NCBI GenBank assembly: GCA_016789305.1
Contig: JAEURJ010000014.1
Span: 558,001 to 622,000, forward strand
Reading direction: 5' to 3'
From: Anaerolineales bacterium
Lineage (GTDB): Bacteria; Chloroflexota; Anaerolineae; Anaerolineales; Villigracilaceae
Length of the DNA stretch: 64,000 nt
Positions 9,584 to 18,944 of the stretch are shown in pieces. The position numbers and the translations under genes are program-made. A model generated the notes under the pieces. The model was given only the letters and a program-made list of their open reading frames with translations, did no database searches and was not told the origin of the DNA. Numbering within the stretch: the stretch's first letter is position 1; the number at the start of each line of letters is the position of its first letter.

Positions 9584-10125
9584 ATGGTTGAAAGTGGATG
9601 TGCGGGGACACCCACCAATACGGAATTATCCGACGCATCCTGGAGCACCACCGCCCCCGCTCCAATCTGGACGTTGTCTCCAATATGTACCGGCCCAAGG
9701 ATGACTGCATTGGCGCCCAACGTCACATTGTTCCCGATATACAGCTCTCCCCTGCTTCTTTCGCCAATACAATTTCCACCGGTCAAAGTCAAATGACTTC
9801 CAATCACCGCGTTGCCGGAAACAACAATGCCCAGCGAGCCATGCAATATCTTCAATCCCTGATCAATTTTGGCACGATAGTGAATCTCATGGGGCGCACT
9901 GATCAGGCGCAGGATCAAAAAACAGGGGAGGAAAAAAATTCTTATCAGCGCCCATGAATCCCCCAGCAACAAATAAAAAAAACGGTCCATGCGATAAGAC
10001 AGAATGATCCCCGCACTGCCGCCAAACCAGCAAGTCAGCCAGCGCCAGGGTCTGCCATTGACGATCAGACCGATCTCATGGACGAGATAATTCAACTGTT
10101 GCAATGCTTCCCTTGTTCGTCTCAT
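9580..10125 (-). CDS. Serine-acetyltransferase-like hexapeptide O-acyltransferase
   Basis: 181 residues. Residues about 90-175 form left-handed beta-helix hexapeptide repeats (VIGSHLT, IGNNVTLGANAVI, IGDNVQIGAGAVV), ending in GVPAHPLS as in serine and sugar O-acetyltransferases. A hydrophobic stretch near residue 70 (RIFFLPCFLILRLI) could associate it with the membrane. Inside this operon it most likely O-acetylates a sugar rather than making O-acetylserine; this is context only. ATG at 10125 overlaps the upstream stop as ATGA. Confidence 0.82.
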   Translation of the reverse strand: MRRTREALQQLNYLVHEIGLIVNGRPWRWLTCWFGGSAGIILSYRMDRFFYLLLGDSWALIRIFFLPCFLILRLISAPHEIHYRAKIDQGLKILHGSLGIVVSGNAVIGSHLTLTGGNCIGERSRGELYIGNNVTLGANAVILGPVHIGDNVQIGAGAVVLQDASDNSVLVGVPAHPLSTI

Positions 10126-11339
10126 TGCAAACCTCCAGTCTTCTGCAGCTCTTGATAAAGATCAACCCATTGCTGGATCTGCCCATCGAGATTGAAGTTC
10201 CTTTCAATTTTTTTTCCTCCGGCCCTACCCATCTGTTCGCACAAGCTTGGGCTTTGCCACAAAGATTGCAATGCAGATGCGATCGCAGCAGGATCACGCA
10301 GAGGGACCACAAACCCTTCCACGCCATCCGTGACCGCTTCCCGCACCCCCCCGCAATCCGTGGTGACAACGGGAATACCACAAGACATCGCCTCCAGAAC
10401 TGCATTTGAAATTCCCTCGCTCAAACTGGAAAGCAGAAAGACATCTATCCGCTGCAACTTTTCCTTTATCTGTTCCTGCGAAAGTTTTCCGGACAAATGC
10501 ACATGCTCCTGCAAGCCAAGGTCATGGATCGTAAAGTGAATTTGTGATTCATCCGGGCCGGAGCCAATGATCTCGAATCGAACGGGAATACCCTGGTCAG
10601 CCAGTTTTCGAATGGCAATCAACGCATAGTCCAATCCTTTGCGCCAGATCAGGGAACCGGTCGTCAACACATGGAAGGTTGAACGGGAAGGTCGTGATTC
10701 CATGCGAGGCTGAAAAAAATTTATATCCACCGCCGGGTGAATAAGGTGAGTCTTTTGTGGATCCAGACCGAACTTCATTGCCTCCTGCAAAATGTTTTGT
10801 GACACACAATGCACTGCGGTCGCACGCGCGAAAGTCTGCCTCAGGCCATCGGCCAGATCCACCCTTTCTGGATCATGCGGTCCAATGTTGATCTGTGAAC
10901 CGCGGCAGCTGATCACCACCGGCATGCCGAGATCAAAAAGTGGAAGATGATCAATGGCTGCAGAATTCCATGGAAAATAGATCACATCCCATCCCTTTCC
11001 TAAAAATGGCAAAAGACGATACCAGAGGCGTGTACGTTGTGTATGGTTTGGTATTGCATTGATCTGAACCGCGATCTTTTGCATATCCCCTCTGGATCCC
11101 AACCAGGCCTTCAAAACCCACCAACCCAGCCGAAATATGCGGACCACAAAATGACCTTCCCAGCTATAAACCGGCAGCCAGTGAAAGCCAGGCATGTTAA
11201 ACCAATCCGCAGCGGGCCGCTTGATGCTGGCCACTGTGATCTGAAATCCTCTCGCCAACAAACCACGCAGCAAACGTTCGATAAAGGTTTCCGGCGGCCA
11301 GATCAGACCGGCCGCCAATATATGCAGCGGCTTAGCCAT
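10122..11339 (-). CDS. Glycosyltransferase family 4 (WcaL/AmsK-like)
   Basis: 405 residues, GT-B. Key blocks are WPPETFIERL near the N-terminus, SCRGSQI, TTGSLIWRKG, LSSLSEGISN and VLEAMSCGIPVVTTD with E-x7-E. It is a paralogue of the enzyme at 7287-8522. ATG at 11339 overlaps the end of the asparagine-synthetase-like gene by 8 nt. Donor and acceptor are unknown. Confidence 0.88.
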   Translation of the reverse strand: MAKPLHILAAGLIWPPETFIERLLRGLLARGFQITVASIKRPAADWFNMPGFHWLPVYSWEGHFVVRIFRLGWWVLKAWLGSRGDMQKIAVQINAIPNHTQRTRLWYRLLPFLGKGWDVIYFPWNSAAIDHLPLFDLGMPVVISCRGSQINIGPHDPERVDLADGLRQTFARATAVHCVSQNILQEAMKFGLDPQKTHLIHPAVDINFFQPRMESRPSRSTFHVLTTGSLIWRKGLDYALIAIRKLADQGIPVRFEIIGSGPDESQIHFTIHDLGLQEHVHLSGKLSQEQIKEKLQRIDVFLLSSLSEGISNAVLEAMSCGIPVVTTDCGGVREAVTDGVEGFVVPLRDPAAIASALQSLWQSPSLCEQMGRAGGKKIERNFNLDGQIQQWVDLYQELQKTGGLQ

Positions 11340-13044
11340 ATTTTTCCAACCAGGCGGAAAAAGTCAACAACATTGAAACACTATATCCTTGAGAAGCACT
11401 CGGCGATCGATAAAAATCTTCAAGCAATGTCTTGATCTGCACGGGGGATAGAAATTCATGGAGATGCAGACTCGGTTTCAGTAACCACCTCTCCAGCCCT
11501 GATCTTCCCTGCTCTGACAGAAATTGCACTTCCCAGTTTCGCTCGAAAACTTGTTTACTGTGCAGCATACGTCCCAGCTTTTTGAGAATACGTTTTGGTA
11601 ATAACAAAGTATTAAACCACTGATACTGATAAAGGTTCGCATCATAAACCTGCCAGGCGATGCGGGCAAGATCCGGCGCGAAACGTTTCAGATAGTCAAT
11701 TTGAAATTGACGGCCCGCCAGGAAATCAGATGGAACGGTCTGAAAGAAGTCTGTGATGCGCTGATCATAAAAGATCAGGCGTGGGGACGCGGCAGATTGG
11801 AAAATGCGGATCGGTGCCAGACTCCAGCGAAAGGACCAATTCTCCGTCTTGAAGGCCTTGACGCGAAAGTCCGGGTCAGGGATGTGTTCAAGCGGTCGCA
11901 TCCCGTTTCGCACGTAATCGTCCAGCACTGATTCAGGGTCGCCGCCTGCCCATCGTGGCTGAACCAGGTTTCGGAGCAGCCAGAAGCGTCCGTTTTTCTT
12001 CATCAGATCCAAGGTATGGGAAGTGACTTGCTCGTTCGTGACAGAACGATTGATCAGGCCGATGTCATCAAGCCAGACATCCCCCCATAACGCTGCGATC
12101 AACCCATCGGCATGATCTGCGATCGGATCGCGTACCGCTGCCTGACGCGGCTGCGTGAGATCCACAAAACCTTCCGTCCAGGCAAGGATCCTGTCAAGAT
12201 TTTTAAAGAGATAAGGCCCAATGGTGAAGGATTCAAAAGGCAATTGACGTGCAGCCGCAATTTGACTGGCAATACGGGTTTCAACTGAATCATCTGAATA
12301 GCCATAGGAATAAGACCAGGCTTTATTTTTCGAATCGGATGCAAGGGGAACAACCGATGAACGCGAATCCAATCCGCCGGAAAGCGGGATCGCGGTTCGT
12401 TCGCCGATTGATTCAGTCACCACTTCATTGAAAATGGAGGCAAATTCGGCCAGCGTATCATCGTAAGAACGATTCAGATCGGGCACATGCTGCCAGTGCC
12501 AATATTTTTCCTGTTTTGTCAGATTGCCATGCTCATCAAAAATATAATGGGATGCAGGCTGCGCGATGGAAACACCTTCATAATGAGTATGATCTCCGGG
12601 AAAGAAACCAAAGCCAAAGAAGCCAGCCAAGGCATTCCAATTTAATTTGCGACTGGAAAAGCTCCCCACCGCCGGAGAGAAGGTACCCAATGCACCGCGG
12701 CAATAATACAGGTGAAGCGTGCCGAAGCGATCTGTCCATATGTGCCACTGGCGTTCTTTTTTTTCATATGCAAGGATAAGAAATTGTCCATGCAGGGAGG
12801 AAATGTTTTTTGGAAAGCCATCCACCGGCAAATCGCGAATTTCCCCCAACGTATGGATTCGCCACTCATCTGTTTCCTTTTCCTGAATAGGAAAGCCTTT
12901 CCATTCCTGCGAAGGTTTGCATTCCAATATCTGCGAATCGTGAAATCGATCCTTTAACTTCCATGATGAATCAGCAAAACGACTCGGGGGAGTCATTTCT
13001 GAAGTTTCAAATAAAATCAGCAAATCACCAGTAAATTGCGCCAT
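11332..13044 (-). CDS. Asparagine-synthetase-like protein without the glutaminase cysteine
   Basis: 570 residues with an AsnB-like layout: a degenerate N-terminal glutaminase-like domain (residues 1-200, beginning Met-Ala-Gln rather than Met-Cys) and a C-terminal ATP-pyrophosphatase domain with PP-loop AIPLSGGLDSRSS at about residue 230. Without Cys2 it cannot release ammonia from glutamine; it may use free ammonia or another nucleophile, as AsnB-like amide or lactam synthetases do. That is inference from family knowledge. The start ATG at 13044 directly abuts the upstream stop codon. It may modify an acidic sugar of the polymer. Confidence 0.82.
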   Translation of the reverse strand: MAQFTGDLLILFETSEMTPPSRFADSSWKLKDRFHDSQILECKPSQEWKGFPIQEKETDEWRIHTLGEIRDLPVDGFPKNISSLHGQFLILAYEKKERQWHIWTDRFGTLHLYYCRGALGTFSPAVGSFSSRKLNWNALAGFFGFGFFPGDHTHYEGVSIAQPASHYIFDEHGNLTKQEKYWHWQHVPDLNRSYDDTLAEFASIFNEVVTESIGERTAIPLSGGLDSRSSVVPLASDSKNKAWSYSYGYSDDSVETRIASQIAAARQLPFESFTIGPYLFKNLDRILAWTEGFVDLTQPRQAAVRDPIADHADGLIAALWGDVWLDDIGLINRSVTNEQVTSHTLDLMKKNGRFWLLRNLVQPRWAGGDPESVLDDYVRNGMRPLEHIPDPDFRVKAFKTENWSFRWSLAPIRIFQSAASPRLIFYDQRITDFFQTVPSDFLAGRQFQIDYLKRFAPDLARIAWQVYDANLYQYQWFNTLLLPKRILKKLGRMLHSKQVFERNWEVQFLSEQGRSGLERWLLKPSLHLHEFLSPVQIKTLLEDFYRSPSASQGYSVSMLLTFSAWLEKYG

Positions 13045-14157
13045 TTATATTTTCAACATCTTCCGGTAGAGGGTTTGGTATTTTCCCACTTCATGATCAA
13101 TCGTATGGTGATCCACAATGGATCGATGTGCCGCCTGCCCAAGTTGAATTCGTAAAGCTGGATTATGTATCAATCTTTGTAATTTACCAGAGAGGCTCGC
13201 ATGATCTTGCGGGGATGCAAACAAGCCGTTCTCTTGATCTTGTATTACATCACGCGAACCCGGAACATCTGTGGCTACACATGCCTTCCCGCAGGCCATG
13301 GCTTCAAGCAAAGCAACCGGGCATCCCTCTCCCTTGTTAATCGTCGGCAGGACAAAGATATCGCTTTCCGCCAGCAAGGCCGGGATGTCATCCACTTTTC
13401 CGAGAAAGTGAACTCGATCTGAAATTCCAAGAGCCTCGGCTTGTCGATGTAACTCATGAGTGTACGCTTCATCTGACGGTCTGCCTGCCAAGAACAAATG
13501 CGCATTGGGGATCTCGGCCATCGCCTGCAAAAGATAGGAGTGTCCCTTTACAGGCACCAGTTCCGCCACACAGGTAATGATGATTTCAGCTTTATCCATG
13601 CCCAAACCAGATCGCACATTGAGAACAGGTATCACATGCGGATGAAAAACTTTTGTATCCACCCCTGGAGGGAGCAGGACTGCCTTTCGTTTGTATAAAG
13701 AATGAGGGAAAAATACAGTCAACATGTCGCTGTTCTGTGCGGCGATCGCACTCGCAAACAGGGAACGCAGCTTCCAGGCACGGCTTCCCCAGCCCATGTT
13801 CTTTTTGGTATACATCCAAGCTTTGGCACCTGATGCTCGTGCAATGAGCGTCTCTGTGTAATCATCGCTGTAGTGAAAGGAATGCCAGAGTTTAAAACGA
13901 TATGGACGAAATACTTTCGCCGCATTTTGTATACGGAACAAAAGCGTAGCATACGGTTTGGGGGGAACCGTAAAGTCCGCTTCGATCAGCAGGATGCCGA
14001 GCCTGCCCACTTCCTGATCAAGTTTTCCGCCGCGTTGAGAAACACAAATCGCAGGGGAAAAACGATTTCGATCCAGGCGTTCCACGATATTAAGCATCGC
14101 TCTGCCGGAGCCTGCTGTGATGAAGTTTGGAATGGTAAAAAGAATGGGAATGGCCAA
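13045..14157 (-). CDS. Glycosyltransferase family 4
   Basis: 370 residues, GT-B. The N-terminus ITAGSGRAMLNIVERL is the glycine loop of the acceptor domain; C-terminal blocks are VAELVPVKGHSYLL, LPTINKGEGCP and ALLEAMACGKACVATDVPG. The start is TTG at 14157, supported by an AGGA about eleven bases upstream and the lack of any nearby ATG before the first beta strand. It follows the methyltransferase after a 16-nt gap. Confidence 0.87.
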   Translation of the reverse strand: MAIPILFTIPNFITAGSGRAMLNIVERLDRNRFSPAICVSQRGGKLDQEVGRLGILLIEADFTVPPKPYATLLFRIQNAAKVFRPYRFKLWHSFHYSDDYTETLIARASGAKAWMYTKKNMGWGSRAWKLRSLFASAIAAQNSDMLTVFFPHSLYKRKAVLLPPGVDTKVFHPHVIPVLNVRSGLGMDKAEIIITCVAELVPVKGHSYLLQAMAEIPNAHLFLAGRPSDEAYTHELHRQAEALGISDRVHFLGKVDDIPALLAESDIFVLPTINKGEGCPVALLEAMACGKACVATDVPGSRDVIQDQENGLFASPQDHASLSGKLQRLIHNPALRIQLGQAAHRSIVDHHTIDHEVGKYQTLYRKMLKI

Positions 14158-14173
14158 GGTGAAAATCCTGAAG

Positions 14174-15085
14174 TTATCCAGGTTTTACGAGAATGGCTTT
14201 GACAATCCCCGGCATTAACAATCTTCTTCTGGTTTCCTCCAACTGGGGATCCCGTCTCTTGGAGATCGTACGGAAATGCCATAAAAAGCGATGTAATCCA
14301 AAGATCGTATTGGCTGCCAGGTTCCGGATCCATTTTGGGCCTGGCAATCCATCCATTGCGGAGATGGCCACGTAGGCATTCCAATCCGCTGGTACGATTT
14401 GCTTCACTTCAAAGCCTGCTGAAGCAAACGTGTTCAATACCCCGAAGTGCGTGTGATGATAGAAGGAATCCATATGAAATGGAATGATCGAAGCAACGGC
14501 TGCAAAACAAATTCCGCCGGGCTCCATGACACGAAACAATTCCTTTGCAGCCACGATGGGTTGTTGTAAATGTTCGAACACAGAATAGGAAACAGAAAAT
14601 TGAAAGGTATTATCCGGGAAAGGCAGACGATGCAAGTCACCGACATGGGTGGCGCCGCCGCCAAACCGCTCGCCTCCCCCCTGATCTGTGGTGACTCCAC
14701 TTTCATTATCAATGCCCACATACTCATATCCATAGGACTCAAGAAAGGAACGCATCGACCCGCCGCCGCAGCCGTGATCCAGACAAAAGGCATTCTCATG
14801 CGCTGGCGGCACGAATCCGCTTATATTGGATTCCTTTAGGTCATCCTGGATCCGTAGATTCTCAGGGAACATTGGAACAAGCGACCTTTGATACACATAA
14901 TTACGAAAGGATGCATGATTCTGTAATTCATATTCAATATGCCCCTTGACGCCTTTTTGAGGGCGCAGATCCGGAATGCCGTTCATCACAGGATATCGAA
15001 TGCCAGCTTCAGAGACCCAATATCCATCCTGTTCTTTAAGCAAGCTGCCATCGTCCGGGCTGATCATCGTTACTTTGACTGGCAT
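14174..15085 (-). CDS. SAM-dependent methyltransferase with an N-terminal Trm112-like segment
   Basis: 303 residues. Residues 1-45 (SPDDGSLL...YPVMNGIPDLRP) match the Trm112p-like segment often fused to bacterial sugar or lipid methyltransferases, here without zinc cysteines. The Rossmann domain has motif I FCLDHGCGGGSM (about residue 100), acidic motif II EYVGIDNE, motif IV VSYSVFEHL and motif V EPGG. It may methylate a polysaccharide sugar. ATG at 15085 is preferred over GTG at 15091 because AAGGTG lies six bases upstream of the ATG. Confidence 0.82.
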   Translation of the reverse strand: MPVKVTMISPDDGSLLKEQDGYWVSEAGIRYPVMNGIPDLRPQKGVKGHIEYELQNHASFRNYVYQRSLVPMFPENLRIQDDLKESNISGFVPPAHENAFCLDHGCGGGSMRSFLESYGYEYVGIDNESGVTTDQGGGERFGGGATHVGDLHRLPFPDNTFQFSVSYSVFEHLQQPIVAAKELFRVMEPGGICFAAVASIIPFHMDSFYHHTHFGVLNTFASAGFEVKQIVPADWNAYVAISAMDGLPGPKWIRNLAANTIFGLHRFLWHFRTISKRRDPQLEETRRRLLMPGIVKAILVKPG

Positions 15086-15092
15086 AGGCACC

Positions 15093-15746
15093 TTATTTTT
15101 TTATCCCCAACGCGTAGACTGCAATTTCCGGGAATAATGAGACATGAAATATTCCATTTGCAAGGAACTTGCGGGTGACTCTCCGCAGGAAATATCCGAA
15201 GACCGTTTCTTCCAGGTGTTTCGTAGATACGCGGATCATCGTGCTGTTTGGATCATACTTCCTCTCCTCGTCGCTGCGGGTGATCACCATTTTGAAATGA
15301 TCCTCAAGAAACGAAAAGGAGGAAAAGATCTGCTGCAAGGCATTGGCCGTAAAGCGCCAGTGATCTTTGGGCATGTTCGTATGCTTGTGGATAAACGGCT
15401 CGGAGAGGAGCAGACTGGCTCCGGGAGCCGCAACTTTGGTCAGGTTTTCCGCTGCGATAAATGGATTGGGCACGCACATCAGGACCGACATGCAGATGAT
15501 CGTATTGAATTTATTCTCAAACTGTTTAAAAAAATCGGCATCCTTGTTGCACAGATCCACTTGATGATCGACCTCTTCGCCTGCAAGCAAGTCAATGCCG
15601 GTGATGTCATGATATCCCCCGGCTTTCAGATCTGCCCTGAAATCGCAGCGATCATAGTCATACATCTTTGCGCCCACGATCAAAATGGGTTCCCTGATGA
15701 AAGTATTTCGTTCTTTAACGTAATTTGCTTGGGCCAATGTTGGCAT
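15093..15746 (-). CDS. SAM-dependent methyltransferase (type 11-like)
   Basis: 217 residues. A Rossmann core is recognisable from PILIVGAKMYDYD (a degenerate motif I lacking the usual GxGxG), ITGIDLLAGEEVDHQVDL, and FNTIICMSVLMCVPNP as motif IV, then AAPGASLLLSEP. The HWRFT block is shared with the methyltransferase at 16923-17588 (YWRFS), so they are related. It overlaps the deacetylase-like gene by 32 nt. Substrate unknown; a glycan acceptor is likely from context. Confidence 0.72.
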   Translation of the reverse strand: MPTLAQANYVKERNTFIREPILIVGAKMYDYDRCDFRADLKAGGYHDITGIDLLAGEEVDHQVDLCNKDADFFKQFENKFNTIICMSVLMCVPNPFIAAENLTKVAAPGASLLLSEPFIHKHTNMPKDHWRFTANALQQIFSSFSFLEDHFKMVITRSDEERKYDPNSTMIRVSTKHLEETVFGYFLRRVTRKFLANGIFHVSLFPEIAVYALGIKK

Positions 15747-16923
15747 GGGATCTCTCCAGGATTTGGAAATAGCCGCGCAGTGTCTTTTGAAAAGGCGTAT
15801 CGATCGGGGTTAATTGTCGTGTTTTACCTGACTGTATCTCCGTGTATGTCCCATGATTCAGGATCGCCTGACCCAGCTCGGTCGTCGTCAGGAAGCGGGG
15901 GTGATAGGGTTTCAATGCATGCAACAGGGAGTTCAGCTCTTCGAATGCCTTCTCTTTCCATGCGCCCACGTAGTTAATCCGATGTGTATCAATCATGATC
16001 GGGATATGGTGAGGCAAAAGTTTTTTAATCCATGTAAAGGTATTTCGAAATCCATGCTGTCTTCTTTGAGGACGTGGGTCAAATTTAACATTTCGAACCA
16101 TGGACAGTAAATTCCCTGGCAACCGTTCTCCCAAAACATGGGAGATGACACGTTTTTCACCATTCCTGCCTCTCACGATTCGATACCCTGCACCTTGAAT
16201 GAACTTTATTCCGTGATCGGACCATGCCTGTACAGTGACGGGGGTAAAGACATAGTTCGGTGCGATGGTGGAAAGTGAGGGGTAGCCAAAACAATCCTGA
16301 AAAAAAGCCAGGCCTCTCTCCAGCCAGTCATGAAGCTGCCTTTCCTGCATTTGTTCCGCGGTCTTCCAGAAGATGTATTCAGAATGATATCGCCATTCCT
16401 CCTGTTTCAGGAGAGACAAACCTCCGCAACAGGTTCGATAAAACAGATGACGTGCACCCGGTACATTCTCGCGAAGATCGCGCAGCCAGGCCGCTGTCCA
16501 AAAATGGGAACGGGCGTGAAATTGCGGGTGGAAGACCATTCGCTCCATACCTTCCAGCCATTTTGATCTCAGTTTTTTATCCTGATCGTTGATCGATATA
16601 TCGTAATATTCCGTGAAGCCTCCCTGTCGAATCTTTTCAAAATCCGGGTTGGCTGTCACAAAATTGGCTGTAAAACAAGGATGTCGTCCATCTTCATCTT
16701 TATGATTCTCAAGGAGGTTGTATAGTTTCTCAAGATCATCCTCTGACTCCGTCTGTTCATAGGCCCATTCTGAAGGCTCGCCATAGGGTTGAAGCAGCTC
16801 TGCACAGGCTTTTCTCTCCAGGCCCCAATCGTCGCTTTCAAAGACGACTACCGGCTCTTTGCACCGCCAATTGGCCCAATGACGCAGCCTTTGAAGAACA
16901 CGGGATGAGAAGTTTGAAATCAT
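15715..16923 (-). CDS. NodB-like polysaccharide deacetylase superfamily protein
   Basis: 402 residues. VVFESDDWG near residue 27 places the catalytic and metal aspartates, HPQFHARSHF near residue 133 offers the zinc histidine pair, and PIMIDTHRINY near residue 315 the later histidine, the layout of NodB-like (beta/alpha)7 barrel proteins. There is no signal peptide, so it would act in the cytoplasm on a lipid-linked or nucleotide-linked glycan. I chose the ATG at 16923, which forms TGATG with the upstream stop, over GTG at 16938. Activity on an N-acetyl group is inferred from the family. Confidence 0.7.
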   Translation of the reverse strand: MISNFSSRVLQRLRHWANWRCKEPVVVFESDDWGLERKACAELLQPYGEPSEWAYEQTESEDDLEKLYNLLENHKDEDGRHPCFTANFVTANPDFEKIRQGGFTEYYDISINDQDKKLRSKWLEGMERMVFHPQFHARSHFWTAAWLRDLRENVPGARHLFYRTCCGGLSLLKQEEWRYHSEYIFWKTAEQMQERQLHDWLERGLAFFQDCFGYPSLSTIAPNYVFTPVTVQAWSDHGIKFIQGAGYRIVRGRNGEKRVISHVLGERLPGNLLSMVRNVKFDPRPQRRQHGFRNTFTWIKKLLPHHIPIMIDTHRINYVGAWKEKAFEELNSLLHALKPYHPRFLTTTELGQAILNHGTYTEIQSGKTRQLTPIDTPFQKTLRGYFQILERSHANIGPSKLR

Positions 16924-17588
16924 CAATGATCTTTGCACCTTACCGCATAGATGCCATAGCCGAGCGGAAAACCATCCAGCCGATCAAACCTACCAAGGAA
17001 GATCAGGATCAGCATGCCAAGGAGTTTATGGGCCGTATATCGGGCGGTGAGTTTCCCTCTTGGGCGGTTGAGATTATCGACAAGGGTGGAGAGCAATCCA
17101 CCAAGATGGATAAAAGATTGTATTTCAAAGCCATCGTTTAACAACTCGGTATAGGCATCCTGCGAAAAACGCCAATAATCCACCTCATCATGATAGGGAT
17201 AGGCGAAAGGGACCACCAAAAGTAATTTTCCACCGATCTTCAACGTCCTTTCCATTTCACGGATCGCTTTTTTGAAATCAAAGACATGTTCCAGGACGGA
17301 AATGCATAAAAAGCCATCCACTGAACCATCTGCGAGGTTCATTTGAGTCACATCCAGAATGTCATCGGCATCTTCGGAGATATTCGTGCAGCGAAATGCC
17401 GAGATGTTCGGAAAGAAGCGTTGATGTGCATAGGACCTCTTGCCACCGATCTCGATCAACTCGCCTGTAAACTCCTTACCATACTTATCAAGAAATAAAT
17501 TTTGATAATGACGAAAAATCGAAAAGTGTCTTGACAGAAATACTTTCGCGTTTAAATCTGAAATGAGTTCGTGATTTATGCCAGCCAT
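16923..17588 (-). CDS. SAM-dependent methyltransferase
   Basis: 221 residues. ELIEIGGKRSYAHQ is a variant motif I, DADDILDVTQMNLADGSVDGFLCISVLEHV covers motifs III and IV in order, and GGKLLLVVPF is the post-motif strand, with DYWRFS following. ATG at 17588 has a clear AAGGAG upstream. It is the first gene after the 97-nt gap that separates it from the glycosyltransferase at 17686, so it may head a subset of the operon. Confidence 0.8.
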   Translation of the reverse strand: MAGINHELISDLNAKVFLSRHFSIFRHYQNLFLDKYGKEFTGELIEIGGKRSYAHQRFFPNISAFRCTNISEDADDILDVTQMNLADGSVDGFLCISVLEHVFDFKKAIREMERTLKIGGKLLLVVPFAYPYHDEVDYWRFSQDAYTELLNDGFEIQSFIHLGGLLSTLVDNLNRPRGKLTARYTAHKLLGMLILIFLGRFDRLDGFPLGYGIYAVRCKDH

Positions 17589-17685
17589 AAACCTTACTCC
17601 TTAAACCAGGCAGGATTCCGGTATTACTAAGGCAGTGCTTACTTCAAAATAATAACAATTATTTATGTTGGTCAAGCAATTTCTC

Positions 17686-18885
17686 TTAACACCCATGACG
17701 TTTCTCATGTTGAGCATTTGCAGCAATCAATTGTCGATATAATTGTGCATATTGTCTAGCTGTTTCTAGATGCGAGAATTTTCGGGCAATGATTTTTGAT
17801 CTTTTCATATAGATATTGCGAATTTCAATACTCGCCATACGCTGTATGGCATTAACCAACTCTTCTAGTGAACCAGAAGAAATTAATAGACCATTTTCAT
17901 CTCCTAATATTTCAGGTATGCCGCCTACAGCTGTTGCAATGCATGGCAAGCCAGCCGCGCAAGCCTCAATTAATGAAAGTCCAAAACTTTCAGAATCCGA
18001 TGGTAAAACAAAAACATCTAACATTGAATACACATCGATTATATTTTTTTGGTGCCCTAACAAATGTAGTCTTTCGCTTATGCCCAATTTCTTTGTTAGA
18101 ACAACTAATTGGTCGTACAAAGGACCATCGCCCGCAATTACAAAATGGGCGTCTAACCCATTTTGCAATACTATAGCCGCAGCTTGGATAAGCAAATCAT
18201 GACGTTTTAATTGCACGAGTCTTCCGGCAGTGCCAAACACAAGAGAGGTCTTTGAAATTCCTAAGACTTCCCGTAAATTGCGATTTTTCAATTCCCCATT
18301 GGAAAAACTCTTTAGGTCAACCCCATTGTAAATAATTTTCTGTTTTTCCGGTGGTAGGTACTCGTAAGAAGTCAATTCATTTAGAGCAGATTTAGATACA
18401 CCAGTAACAGCAGCATTTTTTTTGTTTACCAACCGGACCGTTTTTGCCCATTCGGACACATCACCTCCCACAGAACGATATAAGCCATGCAATGTCCATA
18501 TCCATGGAAGGTTTGCATAGTCCAAAACAGCCGACGCTTGGAGCCCAACTTTGAGGGTAACATGAGTATGTACCAGATCTGCGTTGATTTTTTTTAATAA
18601 TGAAGATAACCGCCATGGAAATGTAAAATAAAAATTATCTCTCAAAAACTGATCTATTTGATAAGAAGGGGTAAAATTTCCAGGCGGCCACCTTAATGGA
18701 CAACACTCAATTGACCTTGCATTTCCTTCAATTTTTTGCCTCATATTGCCCGTATCACTGATTACGCAAATAACACTATGCTCAAAGGAATTTAGCGGAT
18801 CGGTTTTGATAATATTAAACAAATTTGTCTGTACACCACCTGAACTTAGTGTTCCAATTATGTGGACGATATGCAAACGCTTCAT
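17686..18885 (-). CDS. Glycosyltransferase family 4
   Basis: 399 residues, GT-B. N-terminal IGTLSSGGVQTNLFNI is the GGV acceptor-domain loop, VHTHVTLKVGL marks the inter-domain strand, and TAGRLVQLKRHD, LPSDSESFGLS and LIEACAAGLPCIATAVGG form the donor-binding half with E-x7-E. Base composition is AT-richer than the genes downstream, as in its two upstream neighbours. It is followed by a 97-nt AT-rich gap without an obvious terminator. Confidence 0.87.
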   Translation of the reverse strand: MKRLHIVHIIGTLSSGGVQTNLFNIIKTDPLNSFEHSVICVISDTGNMRQKIEGNARSIECCPLRWPPGNFTPSYQIDQFLRDNFYFTFPWRLSSLLKKINADLVHTHVTLKVGLQASAVLDYANLPWIWTLHGLYRSVGGDVSEWAKTVRLVNKKNAAVTGVSKSALNELTSYEYLPPEKQKIIYNGVDLKSFSNGELKNRNLREVLGISKTSLVFGTAGRLVQLKRHDLLIQAAAIVLQNGLDAHFVIAGDGPLYDQLVVLTKKLGISERLHLLGHQKNIIDVYSMLDVFVLPSDSESFGLSLIEACAAGLPCIATAVGGIPEILGDENGLLISSGSLEELVNAIQRMASIEIRNIYMKRSKIIARKFSHLETARQYAQLYRQLIAANAQHEKRHGC

Positions 18886-18944
18886 AGATAAATGACTAAA
18901 ATATAAAGACTTGAGGAATTATTCACATCTAGCATGATGGTTTT

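Noticed and set aside
15144..15977. 277-codon plus-strand reading frame
   Set aside because: It is antisense to a methyltransferase and the deacetylase-like gene, with no motif of its own.
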